Origin: Acinetobacter sp. Ver3
GTDB taxonomy: Bacteria; Pseudomonadota; Gammaproteobacteria; Pseudomonadales; Moraxellaceae
Direction of reading: 5' to 3'
DNA length: 64,000 nt
NCBI RefSeq assembly: GCF_000632455.1
Contig: NZ_JFYL01000002.1
Coordinates: 62,001 to 126,000, forward strand
Part shown: piece after piece, positions 18,347 through 28,905 of the stretch
How positions within the stretch are numbered: the first letter of the stretch is position 1
Layout of the letters: each line of letters starts with the position of its first letter
Program-made: the position numbers and the translations under genes
Notes under the pieces: model-generated
The model's database searches: none
The model's input: only the letters and a program-made list of their open reading frames with translations
Told to the model about the DNA's origin: nothing

Positions 18347-21300
18347 ATGCACATGCCATCGCCTAATACTGTAGCTCCCGCTAAAGGTCTATACCAACCG
18401 GATGAGTTTAAAGATAACTGTGGTTTCGGATTAATCGCCCATATGCAAGGTGATGCGAGTCATGACTTGGTCAAGACCGCGATTCATAGTTTAAGTTGTA
18501 TGACGCACCGCGGTGGTATTGCTGCAGATGGTAAGACGGGTGATGGATGTGGTCTACTGTTGGCTATGCCTAAGCAATTCTTCCGTGAAGAAGCAAAACG
18601 TTTAAGTGATATTACACTCAGTGAAATTTTTGCAGTAGGTACAGTTTTTCTTAGCCTAGATCCTGCAATTGCTGCACATGCAAAACAAGTGCTGACTAAA
18701 GAAATTGAATCAGAAGGTTTGCGTGTAATTGCATGGCGCTTAGTGCCAACCAATAATGAAGCATTAGGCTCAATTGCGATGCAGTCTTTGCCAGCTTTTG
18801 AACAAGTAATTGTTAACTGTCCAATGGGTGTTGAAGAAGTTGAGTTTAATCGTAAGTTATTCTTGGCTCGACGTCGTGCTGAACAAAAATTAAGTCAAGA
18901 TAGTTCATTCTACGTTACAACACTTTGTTCAACTGTGATCTCTTATAAAGGCTTAATGATGCCTGAAGCGATTGCAGATTTTTATACAGATTTAGCTGAT
19001 CCACGTTTGGAATCACACATTGTAGTGTTCCATCAGCGTTTCTCAACCAATACATTGCCACGTTGGCCATTGGCACAACCTTTCCGTTACTTAGCGCACA
19101 ATGGTGAAATTAATACCATTACAGCAAACCGTAACTGGGCGATGGCACGTACACCAAAGTTTGAAAACCCGCTCTTGCCTGGTTTAACTGAGCTCAACCC
19201 AATCGTAAACCGTACTGGCTCTGACTCTTCAAGTTTAGACAACATGCTCGAGATCTTGGTTGGTGGAGGTATGGATTTATTCCGTGCACTACGCATGCTC
19301 GTTCCACCAGCATGGCAAAACGTTGAAACTTTAGATGCTGATTTACGTGCATTCTATGAGTTCAACTCTAAACATATGGAAGCATGGGACGGGCCAGCAG
19401 GTCTTGTGATTCAAGATGGTCGTCATGCGATTTGTATGCTTGACCGTAATGGCTTACGTCCTGCACGTTGGGTAATTACTAAGAATGGTTACATCACACT
19501 TGCATCAGAAATTGGTGTCTGGGGTTATGAACCAGAAGACGTAGTATCTAAAGGTCGTGTTGGACCAGGTCAGATCTTAGTCATTGACACTTTCACTGGC
19601 AAATTGCTGGATACTAAAGACGTCAGTAATCATCTGAAAAAAATGCGTCCTTATCGTCAATGGTTGCGTGAAAATTCAGTGCGTATCCAAGGCAGCCCAG
19701 AGCTAGAAGAATATCTATGTGATCAAGGCTTAAAAGGCGATGCTTTAAAAGCAGCGCAAAAAATGTTTATGGTGACATTTGAAGAGCGAGATCAGTTATT
19801 ACGTCCAATCGCTGAAAGTGGTCAAGAAGCAGTAGGTTCGATGGGCGATGATACGCCGATGGCAGTATTGTCTCGTCAAGTACGCCATGTAACAGATTAC
19901 TTCCGTCAACAGTTTGCTCAAGTAACTAACCCACCAATCGATCCATTACGTGAATCGATCGTAATGTCTTTAGAAACATGTTTGGGTCGTGAACAAAATG
20001 TATTTGAACAAGGTCCAGAGCATGCGGATCGATTAATTATTTCAAGTCCTGTACTGTCAAACTCTAAAATGCATCAAATTCGCACTTTAGGTCGTAAGGG
20101 CTATGAGATTGCAGATATTGATCTAAACTATGCAGAGACTGAAGGTCTAGAAGCCGCGATTACACGTATTTGTGAAGAAGCAGCGCAAGCAATTCGTGAT
20201 GGCAAAACCCTATTGGTGATTTCCGATAAGAAAATCCGTGAAGGGTTCTTACCAGCCAATGCAGCGATGGTAACGGGTGCTATCCACCATTACCTCATCC
20301 ATGCAGGTTTACGTACAGATGCAAACATTATTGTTGAAACAGCTTTAGCGCGTGATCCACATCAGTTTGCCGTAATGCTTGGCTTTGGCGCAACAGCAAT
20401 TTACCCATATCTTGCATATGACGTCATTAATGATTTAATTGCGAAAGGTGAGTTGTTAGGTGATCCGATTCATGCACAAGCGAATTTCCGTAAAGGGATT
20501 GAAAAAGGATTGCTGAAAGTCCTTTCAAAAATGGGTATTTCGACTGTTGCTTCATATCGTGGTGGGCAGTTATTTGAAGCTGTCGGTTTATCTGAAGAAG
20601 TTGTTAATAAATGCTTCACAGGTGTTCCAAGCCGTATTAAAGGTGCGACTTTTGTTGATCTTGAAAATGATTTGAAAAAATTAGCAGAAACCGCTTGGAA
20701 ATCACGTAAGCCAATTGAGCAAGGTGGTTTGCTGAAATTTGTATTTGATAAGGAATATCACGCTTTTAATCCTGATGTAATTAATGCTCTACATAAATCT
20801 GTACGTTCTGGGAAATATGAAGATTTCAAAGAATATGCTGAGCTTGTAAATAATCGTCCAGTGGCAACCATTCGTGATTTATTTAAACTCAAAACAGAAA
20901 ATTCAATTCCACTGGATCAAGTTGAATCTGTAGAAGCGATTCTTCCGCGTTTTGACTCTGCAGGGATGTCTTTAGGGGCATTATCACCAGAAGCACATGA
21001 AGCGATTGCCATTGCAATGAATACAATTGGTGGTCGTTCGAACTCAGGTGAGGGTGGTGAAGATCCAGCGCGTTACGGCACAATCCGGAACTCAAAAATC
21101 AAACAAATCGCATCAGGTCGTTTTGGTGTAACGCCTGCTTACTTAACTTCTGCAGAAGTACTGCAAATTAAAGTGGCACAAGGTGCAAAACCGGGTGAAG
21201 GTGGTCAGTTGCCAGGTGGTAAAGTGAATGGCTTAATTGCACGTTTACGCTACTCTGTACCGGGTGTGACATTAATTTCTCCACCACCGCACCACGATAT

Positions 21301-22828
21301 TTATTCAATCGAAGATTTATCGCAGTTAATTTTTGATTTAAAACAAGTTAACCCTCAAGCGATGGTCTCTGTAAAACTGGTATCCGAGCCAGGTGTGGGT
21401 ACGATTGCTGCGGGTGTTGCAAAAGCCTATGCTGACTTTATTACCATCTCTGGTTATGACGGTGGTACAGCAGCATCGCCATTGTCTTCAATTCATCATG
21501 CGGGTTCGCCATGGGAGCTTGGTCTTTCTGAAGCGCATCAAGCCCTTCGTGTAAATGATTTGCGTGGTAAAGTTCGCGTTCAAACGGATGGTGGTTTAAA
21601 AACGGGTCTAGATGTCGTGAAAGCAGCTATTTTAGGTGCGGAAAGCTTCGGTTTTGGTTCTACACCAATGATTGCGTTGGGTTGTAAATACCTCCGTATC
21701 TGCCACTTAAATAACTGTGCGACTGGTGTAGCGACTCAGCAAGATCATTTGCGTCAAGAGCACTATATCGGTGAACCACAAATGCTCATTAACTTCTTCA
21801 CCTTTATTGCTGAAGAAACACGTGAGTGGTTGGCTGCATTAGGTGTATCAAGTTTGAAAGACTTGATTGGTCGTACCGATTTACTAGAAATGCTACCTGG
21901 CGAAACAGATAAGCATGCTCACCTAGATTTAAGTGCTTTACTTGAATCACATCCAGCTGCTGAAGGCAAAGCTCAATATTGCGAAGTCGAAGGAAATGCA
22001 CCATTTGATAAAGGTGTTTTGGCTGAGTCTATGATCGCAGAAATATTGCCTGCGATTGAAGCTGGTACAGGTGGTGAATACAGTTTTAGTATTGGTAACT
22101 GTGACCGTTCTATTGGGGCACGTGTTTCAGGTGAGATCGCTCGTCGCTATGGTAATTTAAGTATGGAAGCACACCCTGTTAAAGTGAATTTGACAGGTAC
22201 TGCTGGACAATCACTTGGTGTATGGAATGCGGGTGGTCTGCATATCAAGCTTGAGGGTGATGCGAATGACTATGTGGGTAAAGGTATGGCGGGTGGTCGT
22301 ATCTCAATTTTCCCACCGAAGGGTTCTCCATTCCAAACACAAGAAACAGCGATCATTGGTAACACATGTTTATATGGTGCAACAGGCGGTAAATTATTTG
22401 CTGCAGGTACAGCTGGTGAACGTTTTGCTGTTCGTAACTCAGGTGCGTTCGCGGTGATTGAGGGTGCAGGCGATCACTGCTGTGAATACATGACAGGTGG
22501 TATTGTGACGGTACTGGGTAAAGTTGGTCATAACTTCGGTGCAGGTATGACAGGTGGTTTTGCTTATGTACTTGATTTAGATAATGACTTTGTTGATCAT
22601 TATAACCACGAGTTGATCGAGCTTAATCGTATTTCGACCGAATCAATGGAAGAACATAAAGAGTTCTTAAGCCGCATTTTAGATGAGCATATTAAGGAAA
22701 CTGGCAGTGCTTGGGCGTATAAGATCCGTAATGAGTTTGATTTCTACAGCCGTAAATTCTGGTTGGTGAAACCGAAAGCTGCAAACTTGCAGACTTTATT
22801 AAAAACAACTCAAGCTGATCCTCAATAA
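18347..22828 (+). CDS. gltB: Glutamate synthase (NADPH) large subunit GltB
   Basis: Alpha subunit of GOGAT (1493 aa), which moves the glutamine amide to 2-oxoglutarate. ATG 18347 has AAGGG six nt upstream and is preferred to the open-frame TTG at 18311. Cleavage of 24 propeptide residues would expose Cys25 (in KDNCGFG) as the N-terminal nucleophile of the glutaminase domain. A central domain, then the FMN-binding synthase barrel ([29 protein letters not shown]), the 3Fe-4S cysteines in [15 protein letters not shown], and the C-terminal beta-helix (GGRISIFPP) follow. It pairs with gltD 72 nt downstream. Confidence 0.97.
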   Translation: MHMPSPNTVAPAKGLYQPDEFKDNCGFGLIAHMQGDASHDLVKTAIHSLSCMTHRGGIAADGKTGDGCGLLLAMPKQFFREEAKRLSDITLSEIFAVGTVFLSLDPAIAAHAKQVLTKEIESEGLRVIAWRLVPTNNEALGSIAMQSLPAFEQVIVNCPMGVEEVEFNRKLFLARRRAEQKLSQDSSFYVTTLCSTVISYKGLMMPEAIADFYTDLADPRLESHIVVFHQRFSTNTLPRWPLAQPFRYLAHNGEINTITANRNWAMARTPKFENPLLPGLTELNPIVNRTGSDSSSLDNMLEILVGGGMDLFRALRMLVPPAWQNVETLDADLRAFYEFNSKHMEAWDGPAGLVIQDGRHAICMLDRNGLRPARWVITKNGYITLASEIGVWGYEPEDVVSKGRVGPGQILVIDTFTGKLLDTKDVSNHLKKMRPYRQWLRENSVRIQGSPELEEYLCDQGLKGDALKAAQKMFMVTFEERDQLLRPIAESGQEAVGSMGDDTPMAVLSRQVRHVTDYFRQQFAQVTNPPIDPLRESIVMSLETCLGREQNVFEQGPEHADRLIISSPVLSNSKMHQIRTLGRKGYEIADIDLNYAETEGLEAAITRICEEAAQAIRDGKTLLVISDKKIREGFLPANAAMVTGAIHHYLIHAGLRTDANIIVETALARDPHQFAVMLGFGATAIYPYLAYDVINDLIAKGELLGDPIHAQANFRKGIEKGLLKVLSKMGISTVASYRGGQLFEAVGLSEEVVNKCFTGVPSRIKGATFVDLENDLKKLAETAWKSRKPIEQGGLLKFVFDKEYHAFNPDVINALHKSVRSGKYEDFKEYAELVNNRPVATIRDLFKLKTENSIPLDQVESVEAILPRFDSAGMSLGALSPEAHEAIAIAMNTIGGRSNSGEGGEDPARYGTIRNSKIKQIASGRFGVTPAYLTSAEVLQIKVAQGAKPGEGGQLPGGKVNGLIARLRYSVPGVTLISPPPHHDIYSIEDLSQLIFDLKQVNPQAMVSVKLVSEPGVGTIAAGVAKAYADFITISGYDGGTAASPLSSIHHAGSPWELGLSEAHQALRVNDLRGKVRVQTDGGLKTGLDVVKAAILGAESFGFGSTPMIALGCKYLRICHLNNCATGVATQQDHLRQEHYIGEPQMLINFFTFIAEETREWLAALGVSSLKDLIGRTDLLEMLPGETDKHAHLDLSALLESHPAAEGKAQYCEVEGNAPFDKGVLAESMIAEILPAIEAGTGGEYSFSIGNCDRSIGARVSGEIARRYGNLSMEAHPVKVNLTGTAGQSLGVWNAGGLHIKLEGDANDYVGKGMAGGRISIFPPKGSPFQTQETAIIGNTCLYGATGGKLFAAGTAGERFAVRNSGAFAVIEGAGDHCCEYMTGGIVTVLGKVGHNFGAGMTGGFAYVLDLDNDFVDHYNHELIELNRISTESMEEHKEFLSRILDEHIKETGSAWAYKIRNEFDFYSRKFWLVKPKAANLQTLLKTTQADPQ

Positions 22829-22864
22829 TTCCACTACTGCAGATATATAGGCAGATGCAGCTGA

Positions 22865-24322
<1,458 letters not shown>

Positions 24323-24340
24323 ACGAAAACATGCCTTACA

Positions 24341-24366
24341 AAAAATCCTACTTCGGTAGGATTTTT
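24341..24366 (+). terminator. Terminator of gltBD
   Basis: A perfect 11-bp stem AAAAATCCTAC / GTAGGATTTTT closed by a stable TTCG tetraloop, ending in a T run. Confidence 0.9.
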
Positions 24367-24485
24367 CATTTATATGCATGACTTGTTTGACAATCTCTTG
24401 TTGAATATTCAAAAGTATCCAATTCAAGAACTATCTTAAGAATCATGTAATTAAATTAAAAAAGAGAATGGAGTTGTAATTTAAT

Positions 24486-24513
24486 TTGCGACTTTATTGG
24501 CAAAAAATATAAT
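24486..24513 (+). promoter_or_regulatory. Sigma-70 promoter for the PF10118-type gene
   Basis: TTGCGA at 24486-24491 and a perfect TATAAT at 24508-24513 are 16 bp apart. Transcription would begin near 24520, so the open-frame extension from 24526 to 24603 is mostly leader. Confidence 0.55.
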
Positions 24514-24603
24514 TTATTTGTCTGTGTGGTTATTTTTGCAATATTAAATCTGATTTATTCTGACAGTATGAATAAGAAATGCTATATCCATATAGGCTCT
24601 AAA

Positions 24604-25494
24604 ATGACAACTACACAAATCGCCAAAGATAAATCTTATTTAAATCGTCCAAAAGCGATTGGGATTACCATACGACGTTTAAATTATAATCCTAAAGCCA
24701 TACGACGCCATTTTTTCGCGAATTCTCCTGTCATGTCACACTTGTTGACGGCACTTTCTTCTACCTTTCCAATTGGTGAACAATTCTTTGTTCATAGTGT
24801 TCGTAATGTACGAGATAAAGTGAAAGATGAAAAATTACAAGCGCAGATTGCAGCATTTATTGGTCAAGAAGCGATGCATTCAAAAGCACATGCGGAATTT
24901 AATGACGCTTGGCGCCGTGATGATTATCAACTTGATAACTTTCAAGCATGGTTAGCGCGACGCGATGAATTTATTCGTACTACCCATCCAAAATTGCAGT
25001 TAGCAATTACCTGTGCTTTTGAGCATTTTACAGCGTTATTGGGTGGTTATATTCTTCGTCATCCTGAAGTGCTGTCGACCTTAGATGAAGATGCAACTAA
25101 GCTTTGGGTGTGGCATGCAATTGAGGAAATCGAGCATCGAGCAGTTGCATTTGATGTCTACCAAGCGGTATATAAAGATACCAAAGTGCGCCGCAATATT
25201 ATGCGTAGCGTAACCACAGGTTTTGCGAGTCTTACATTTTATTCAGCAACTCGATTATTTTGGCAAGATCGTCGAAAAAGCTTACCGAAGGTCAGTGGAA
25301 ACTTATATGGTATTTACTTAATTTCTAAAATGATGATCGAGCTAATTCCAGAATATTTATCATATTACAAAGAAGATTTTCATCCTTCTGAAATTGACTA
25401 TACGGATATCGTGAATCATTGGAAGGCAAAATTAGCTGAAGAATATCAAGTGGAAGGCTTCCAAGAGCATCCCCAACCTGTACTGTATAGCTAA
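24604..25494 (+). CDS. Predicted metal-dependent hydrolase (PF10118/COG3687-like)
   Basis: A 296-residue cytoplasmic protein with no signal peptide. Conserved acidic and histidine residues occur in helices: GEQFFVHSVR, FIGQEAMHSKAH, FEHFTALLGG and WHAIEEIEHRAVAFDVY. This Glu/His pattern resembles the diiron-carboxylate-like helical proteins annotated as predicted metal-dependent hydrolases; no substrate is known. The start is ATG 24604 with an AGG seven nt upstream; the frame also contains an ATG at 24568 and a GTG/TTG further up. It is a single-gene unit with its own promoter and a shared terminator. Confidence 0.8.
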   Translation: MTTTQIAKDKSYLNRPKAIGITIRRLNYNPKAIRRHFFANSPVMSHLLTALSSTFPIGEQFFVHSVRNVRDKVKDEKLQAQIAAFIGQEAMHSKAHAEFNDAWRRDDYQLDNFQAWLARRDEFIRTTHPKLQLAITCAFEHFTALLGGYILRHPEVLSTLDEDATKLWVWHAIEEIEHRAVAFDVYQAVYKDTKVRRNIMRSVTTGFASLTFYSATRLFWQDRRKSLPKVSGNLYGIYLISKMMIELIPEYLSYYKEDFHPSEIDYTDIVNHWKAKLAEEYQVEGFQEHPQPVLYS

Positions 25495-25497
25495 CAA

Positions 25498-25525
25498 AAA
25501 AAACCTAGCGAAAGCTAGGTTTTTT
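25498..25525. terminator. Bidirectional terminator between the PF10118-type gene and mrpG
   Basis: A perfect 12-bp stem AAAAAACCTAGC / GCTAGGTTTTTT with a GAAA tetraloop lies between two converging genes and has T runs for both directions. Confidence 0.92.
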
Positions 25526-25526
25526 A

Positions 25527-25919
25527 TTACTTAGATGAGTCTTGATTAAACTGACGCATTCTTCTTTGGCGCTGCCAAGGGAGAGGGCGGTCTAGTGCTT
25601 CGGGGACATCGCCTGATGTAGAGCGTAAACGTAAATGTAATGCAGCTTGTGCAATTAAATTTGCCGATACAGGTGCCGTAATAAAGGCAAGTAATGTAAT
25701 CAGTAGTTCAGCAAACCCAAAGCGACTATGAAAAGCTGAATAAATCATGGCTGCTATTAAAAAACTACCTAAGCCTAGTGTGCTCGACTTTGTAGGTGCA
25801 TGCAGACGCATGAACAGATCGGGTAACTTTACGATTCCAATTCCACCTACAAGGGTAAAGAAGGCACCGATAAGAAGGAAGAATGAAACTAAGATTTCCA
25901 TGATGAGCTGAGTATTCAT
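25527..25919 (-). CDS. mrpG: Mrp cation/proton antiporter subunit G
   Basis: A 130-residue protein with three predicted helices and the family segments FFTLVGGIGIVKLPDLFMRLHAPTKS near the N-terminus; the C-terminal 30 residues are basic and cytoplasmic. MrpG (MnhG/PhaG) is an accessory membrane subunit of the multi-subunit antiporter. AGGAG lies seven nt before the ATG. It is the last gene of the operon, ending at the converging terminator. Confidence 0.92.
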   Translation of the reverse strand: MNTQLIMEILVSFFLLIGAFFTLVGGIGIVKLPDLFMRLHAPTKSSTLGLGSFLIAAMIYSAFHSRFGFAELLITLLAFITAPVSANLIAQAALHLRLRSTSGDVPEALDRPLPWQRQRRMRQFNQDSSK

Positions 25920-25928
25920 ATTGTTCTC

Positions 25929-26204
25929 CTAGTCCACCACATGGCCTGTCGTAAAATAACGAGCCAATGCTGCTGTGGATACGAATCCAAGCATTGCCAC
26001 CAACAATGCACCTTCGAACAATGAAGTACTTGCCCAAAAAATTCCAAGTACCACGACCAAGCAGGTTGCATTCAGAAATAAAGTATCTAGTGCGAGTAGT
26101 CGATCTACCATAGAAGGACCAATGACTAAACGCATTAAGCAGAGCAACATGGAAATCGTAATGCCAATCAAACTAATTCCCAATGCATAAAGTAAGATCG
26201 TCAT
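25929..26204 (-). CDS. mrpF: Mrp antiporter subunit F
   Basis: A 91-residue membrane protein with three helices and the conserved central stretch RLVIGPSMVDRLLALDTL, diagnostic for MrpF (MnhF/PhaF). It overlaps the end of mrpE by four bases (ATGA) and lies 9 nt before mrpG. It is a small structural subunit of the antiporter rather than the proton-pumping core. Confidence 0.92.
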   Translation of the reverse strand: MTILLYALGISLIGITISMLLCLMRLVIGPSMVDRLLALDTLFLNATCLVVVLGIFWASTSLFEGALLVAMLGFVSTAALARYFTTGHVVD

Positions 26205-26725
26205 GCTGAATCTCCTTGTTTCACATGGAAAATCGCCATAAGTGGTGCTTCATAGCGTTGTTTGATTTCCAAAATATCAGCTTCGGGATCATCTGAGTTA
26301 ATTGAATGAACTAAAATGTCACCGCGTTCTTGGTCGATTCCAGCACTCACTGTGCCAGGTGTAGTCGTAATGATCATTGCCAATAAGCTGTTGACCTGAT
26401 CATGATCAGTATCTAATGGAACACGATACCACTTGGGATGTAGACGGTCAGTTGGTCCAAGCACTTGCTTAGCGACACGGATATTACTAATGATAATGTC
26501 CCAAAGTACGACCAAAATTAATTTGCACGCTAAATCCCAATGAATATTGGGTGTGCGAACGATAAAAGGTTGTACCAATTTTGGGATGACTAAACCAATC
26601 ACAATGGCAACTAAAATATCAAAAAACTGAGCGCTTTGTGCCAGCATTAGCCAACTTATTCCCACAATCACAGAAACAAATGGATGCGGGAAAACTCGAT
26701 CGAGTAGAGAACTTTGTTGTTTCAT
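26201..26725 (-). CDS. mrpE: Mrp antiporter subunit E
   Basis: A 174-residue protein with two N-terminal hydrophobic segments, then the family signature VLWDIIISNIRVAKQVLGP and a soluble domain carrying LLAMIITTTPGTVSAGID and LVHSINSDDPEADI, as in MrpE (MnhE/PhaE). Its start directly abuts the mrpD stop (TAAATG), and its end overlaps mrpF. Confidence 0.92.
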   Translation of the reverse strand: MKQQSSLLDRVFPHPFVSVIVGISWLMLAQSAQFFDILVAIVIGLVIPKLVQPFIVRTPNIHWDLACKLILVVLWDIIISNIRVAKQVLGPTDRLHPKWYRVPLDTDHDQVNSLLAMIITTTPGTVSAGIDQERGDILVHSINSDDPEADILEIKQRYEAPLMAIFHVKQGDSA

Positions 26726-28537
26726 TTATTGCTCCATCGGTTGAAGTTTAGATTGAACTTCTTCAGGCTGAAGCTGATTCAATTCTTGCTCTTTAATTTG
26801 ACGTTGCTTGTACTCAGAGATATGTTCTCCTTCGAGTGCCTTCTCGCTTACGATATGTGGAATATAATGCGCATTTTGATCTGCAGATTCCCCGCCATAT
26901 TTTGTTTCTGGCAGATAATTTGGATCAAATTGTTGCACACTAATCACTTTGCCTTGTTCATCTTTTTTCAGGACAGCTGAAATATATTGCTCAGAATCAT
27001 TCAGTTGGACTGCGGTATATTGAATATACTGAGTAATTGGATTTGCGAATGCCACATAAGCGACAAGGCCAATCAGGAAAATATAAATCGTGGTGTGATT
27101 ACGAGGTGGTGCCTGATTTGGTAATTTTTGATATTCCAAATATGCTTCTTCTTTAGGATTGTTTTCAGGTGCTGTAGAACGCCAGAAAATGACAAATCCT
27201 AAGCGCGTAAAAGCAATGATACTAAGCAAGCTCACAATCAGAATGACAATAATAATGAGCAATTGATAGCTAGATACAGAAGCCGCTTGCAGAATAAAGA
27301 TCTTACCTAAAAAACCACTGAAAGGTGGAAGACCTGCCATCATGAGCGCAATAATGAAGAAGCAAATCGAAACTAGCGTCTGCTGTTTCATGATTGGTGC
27401 GATTTTTAGATGATCTTTAAATGCGCCACGTTGTGAAGTAATCCAACCGCATAGTAAGTAGAATGCAGCGGCAATAATCGTACTATGCACGAGGTAATAT
27501 AGCGCTGCTGCCCAAGCATCTGCTGTCATCAGGGAAAGTGCGATTGCAATCGTTCCAATAGACGATAGGATCATAAAGCCAACAAAACGACGCATGCGCT
27601 CTGCACCAATCGCACCAATTACACCATAAATAGTCGTAATTAAACCAATTGGAAGCAGCCAAGTGCTGAGAATTTCTCGTGAAAGCTCATCGGTGAATAC
27701 GGTTCCATTCACACGTAAAATGGCATAGATCCCCACTTTGGTCATGATGGTGAATAATGCGGCTACAGGGGTCGTGGCGACGGCATAAGTTTTAGGTAAC
27801 CATAGTCCGACAGGGAGGATTGCAGCCTTGATACCAAAGACTACAAACAGCATTAATCCGCCTGCAACAGCCATATTGTACTGATCACCTTCGAGTGTAC
27901 GTACAATTCGACCCACATCAGCCATATTCAGGCTACCAGTATTACCATAAATCATCCCTAAGCCAATCAAAAAGAATGCAGACGCTAATAGGTTGATCGT
28001 TACATAGTGAATACCAAGTTGGAAACGTGCTTTGCCTTGACCATGTAGAAGCAATACATATGAAGCCATCAACAGCACTTCAAAGAAAACAAACAGGTTA
28101 AATAAGTCGCCTGTTAGAAATGCTCCACATAATCCCATGAGTAAAAAATGGCTCATCGCATGGAAATAGCGTCCACGTTCATCCCATTCTTTACTTGCAA
28201 ACCAAATAATGGGTGTCGCAAGGGCATAGGTGAGCACGAGCATAAAAGCTGCCAAACGATCTAGTACAAGTACAATACCGAAAGGGGCAGACCACTCACC
28301 TAAGTTATAAACAAAGATTTGACCAGAGCTCGCCTGAATTAAGTAGATAATTGCAGTTACTAAACCAAGGAAAACCGATGTTAAACTGATTCCACGACGC
28401 CAAGGTTGACGCCAGTCATGTGCTAAAGACCCTGAACCAGGGTTACCCAGTAGCACCAAAATAAATGCAGTAAATGTCGGAATTAAAATACTTAAAATTG
28501 GCGAGTGAGTGAGCCATAAATCATAAAAATTCATCAT
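26726..28537 (-). CDS. mrpD: Mrp antiporter subunit D
   Basis: A 603-residue polytopic protein of the NuoL/M/N proton-antiporter family. The core contains EVLLMASYVLLLHG with the conserved helix-5 Glu, KAAILPVGLWLPKTYA and a broken-helix region VHSTIIAAAFYLLCG. MrpD is one of the two proton-pump-like subunits of the complex. The last 80 or so residues are hydrophilic, Gln/Glu-rich and probably cytoplasmic. The stop of mrpC overlaps its start by one base. Confidence 0.94.
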   Translation of the reverse strand: MMNFYDLWLTHSPILSILIPTFTAFILVLLGNPGSGSLAHDWRQPWRRGISLTSVFLGLVTAIIYLIQASSGQIFVYNLGEWSAPFGIVLVLDRLAAFMLVLTYALATPIIWFASKEWDERGRYFHAMSHFLLMGLCGAFLTGDLFNLFVFFEVLLMASYVLLLHGQGKARFQLGIHYVTINLLASAFFLIGLGMIYGNTGSLNMADVGRIVRTLEGDQYNMAVAGGLMLFVVFGIKAAILPVGLWLPKTYAVATTPVAALFTIMTKVGIYAILRVNGTVFTDELSREILSTWLLPIGLITTIYGVIGAIGAERMRRFVGFMILSSIGTIAIALSLMTADAWAAALYYLVHSTIIAAAFYLLCGWITSQRGAFKDHLKIAPIMKQQTLVSICFFIIALMMAGLPPFSGFLGKIFILQAASVSSYQLLIIIVILIVSLLSIIAFTRLGFVIFWRSTAPENNPKEEAYLEYQKLPNQAPPRNHTTIYIFLIGLVAYVAFANPITQYIQYTAVQLNDSEQYISAVLKKDEQGKVISVQQFDPNYLPETKYGGESADQNAHYIPHIVSEKALEGEHISEYKQRQIKEQELNQLQPEEVQSKLQPMEQ

Positions 28538-28902
28538 TAAGGCTCATCCTCGCGTGGGTCTGTATTAATAATCTCTTCTTTTGAGTCGACGTGATCAGTA
28601 CCAGATTCATAACGACTTCTTAGCGCCAGTTGAACGATAAAAGCAGTGGTTGCAAAACCAATTACAATTGCGGTCAAAACTAATGCTTGAGGTAATGGAT
28701 CTGTAACCTGAGTGGCATTGGTTAAAATAGCAGGTGCATTGAGGTGGATTCTCCCCATAGCGAATAAAAACATATTCACTGCATAGCCAATCATGGCCAA
28801 GCCTAATACCACAGGGAAAGTACGGGCACGCAAAATCAGATAAATACCAGTGGCAACCAATAATCCAATAGCGGAGGCGAGTAAAAATTCTAAACTAATC
28901 AT
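28537..28902 (-). CDS. mrpC: Mrp antiporter subunit C
   Basis: A 121-residue protein with three helices, homologous to the NuoK-like subunit MrpC (MnhC/PhaC). Typical segments are LILRARTFPVVLGLAMIGYAVNMFLF and DPLPQALVLTAIVIGFATTAF, the second being the conserved MrpC/NuoK block. A charged tail of about 25 residues follows. It starts 3 nt after the mrpAB stop and overlaps mrpD by one base. Confidence 0.93.
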   Translation of the reverse strand: MISLEFLLASAIGLLVATGIYLILRARTFPVVLGLAMIGYAVNMFLFAMGRIHLNAPAILTNATQVTDPLPQALVLTAIVIGFATTAFIVQLALRSRYESGTDHVDSKEEIINTDPREDEP

Positions 28903-28905
28903 TCT

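Noticed and set aside
17962-18354. 130-codon open frame on the minus strand in the gltB upstream gap
   Set aside because: No ribosome binding site or family resemblance. It covers the sigma-54/NtrC control region and runs into gltB.
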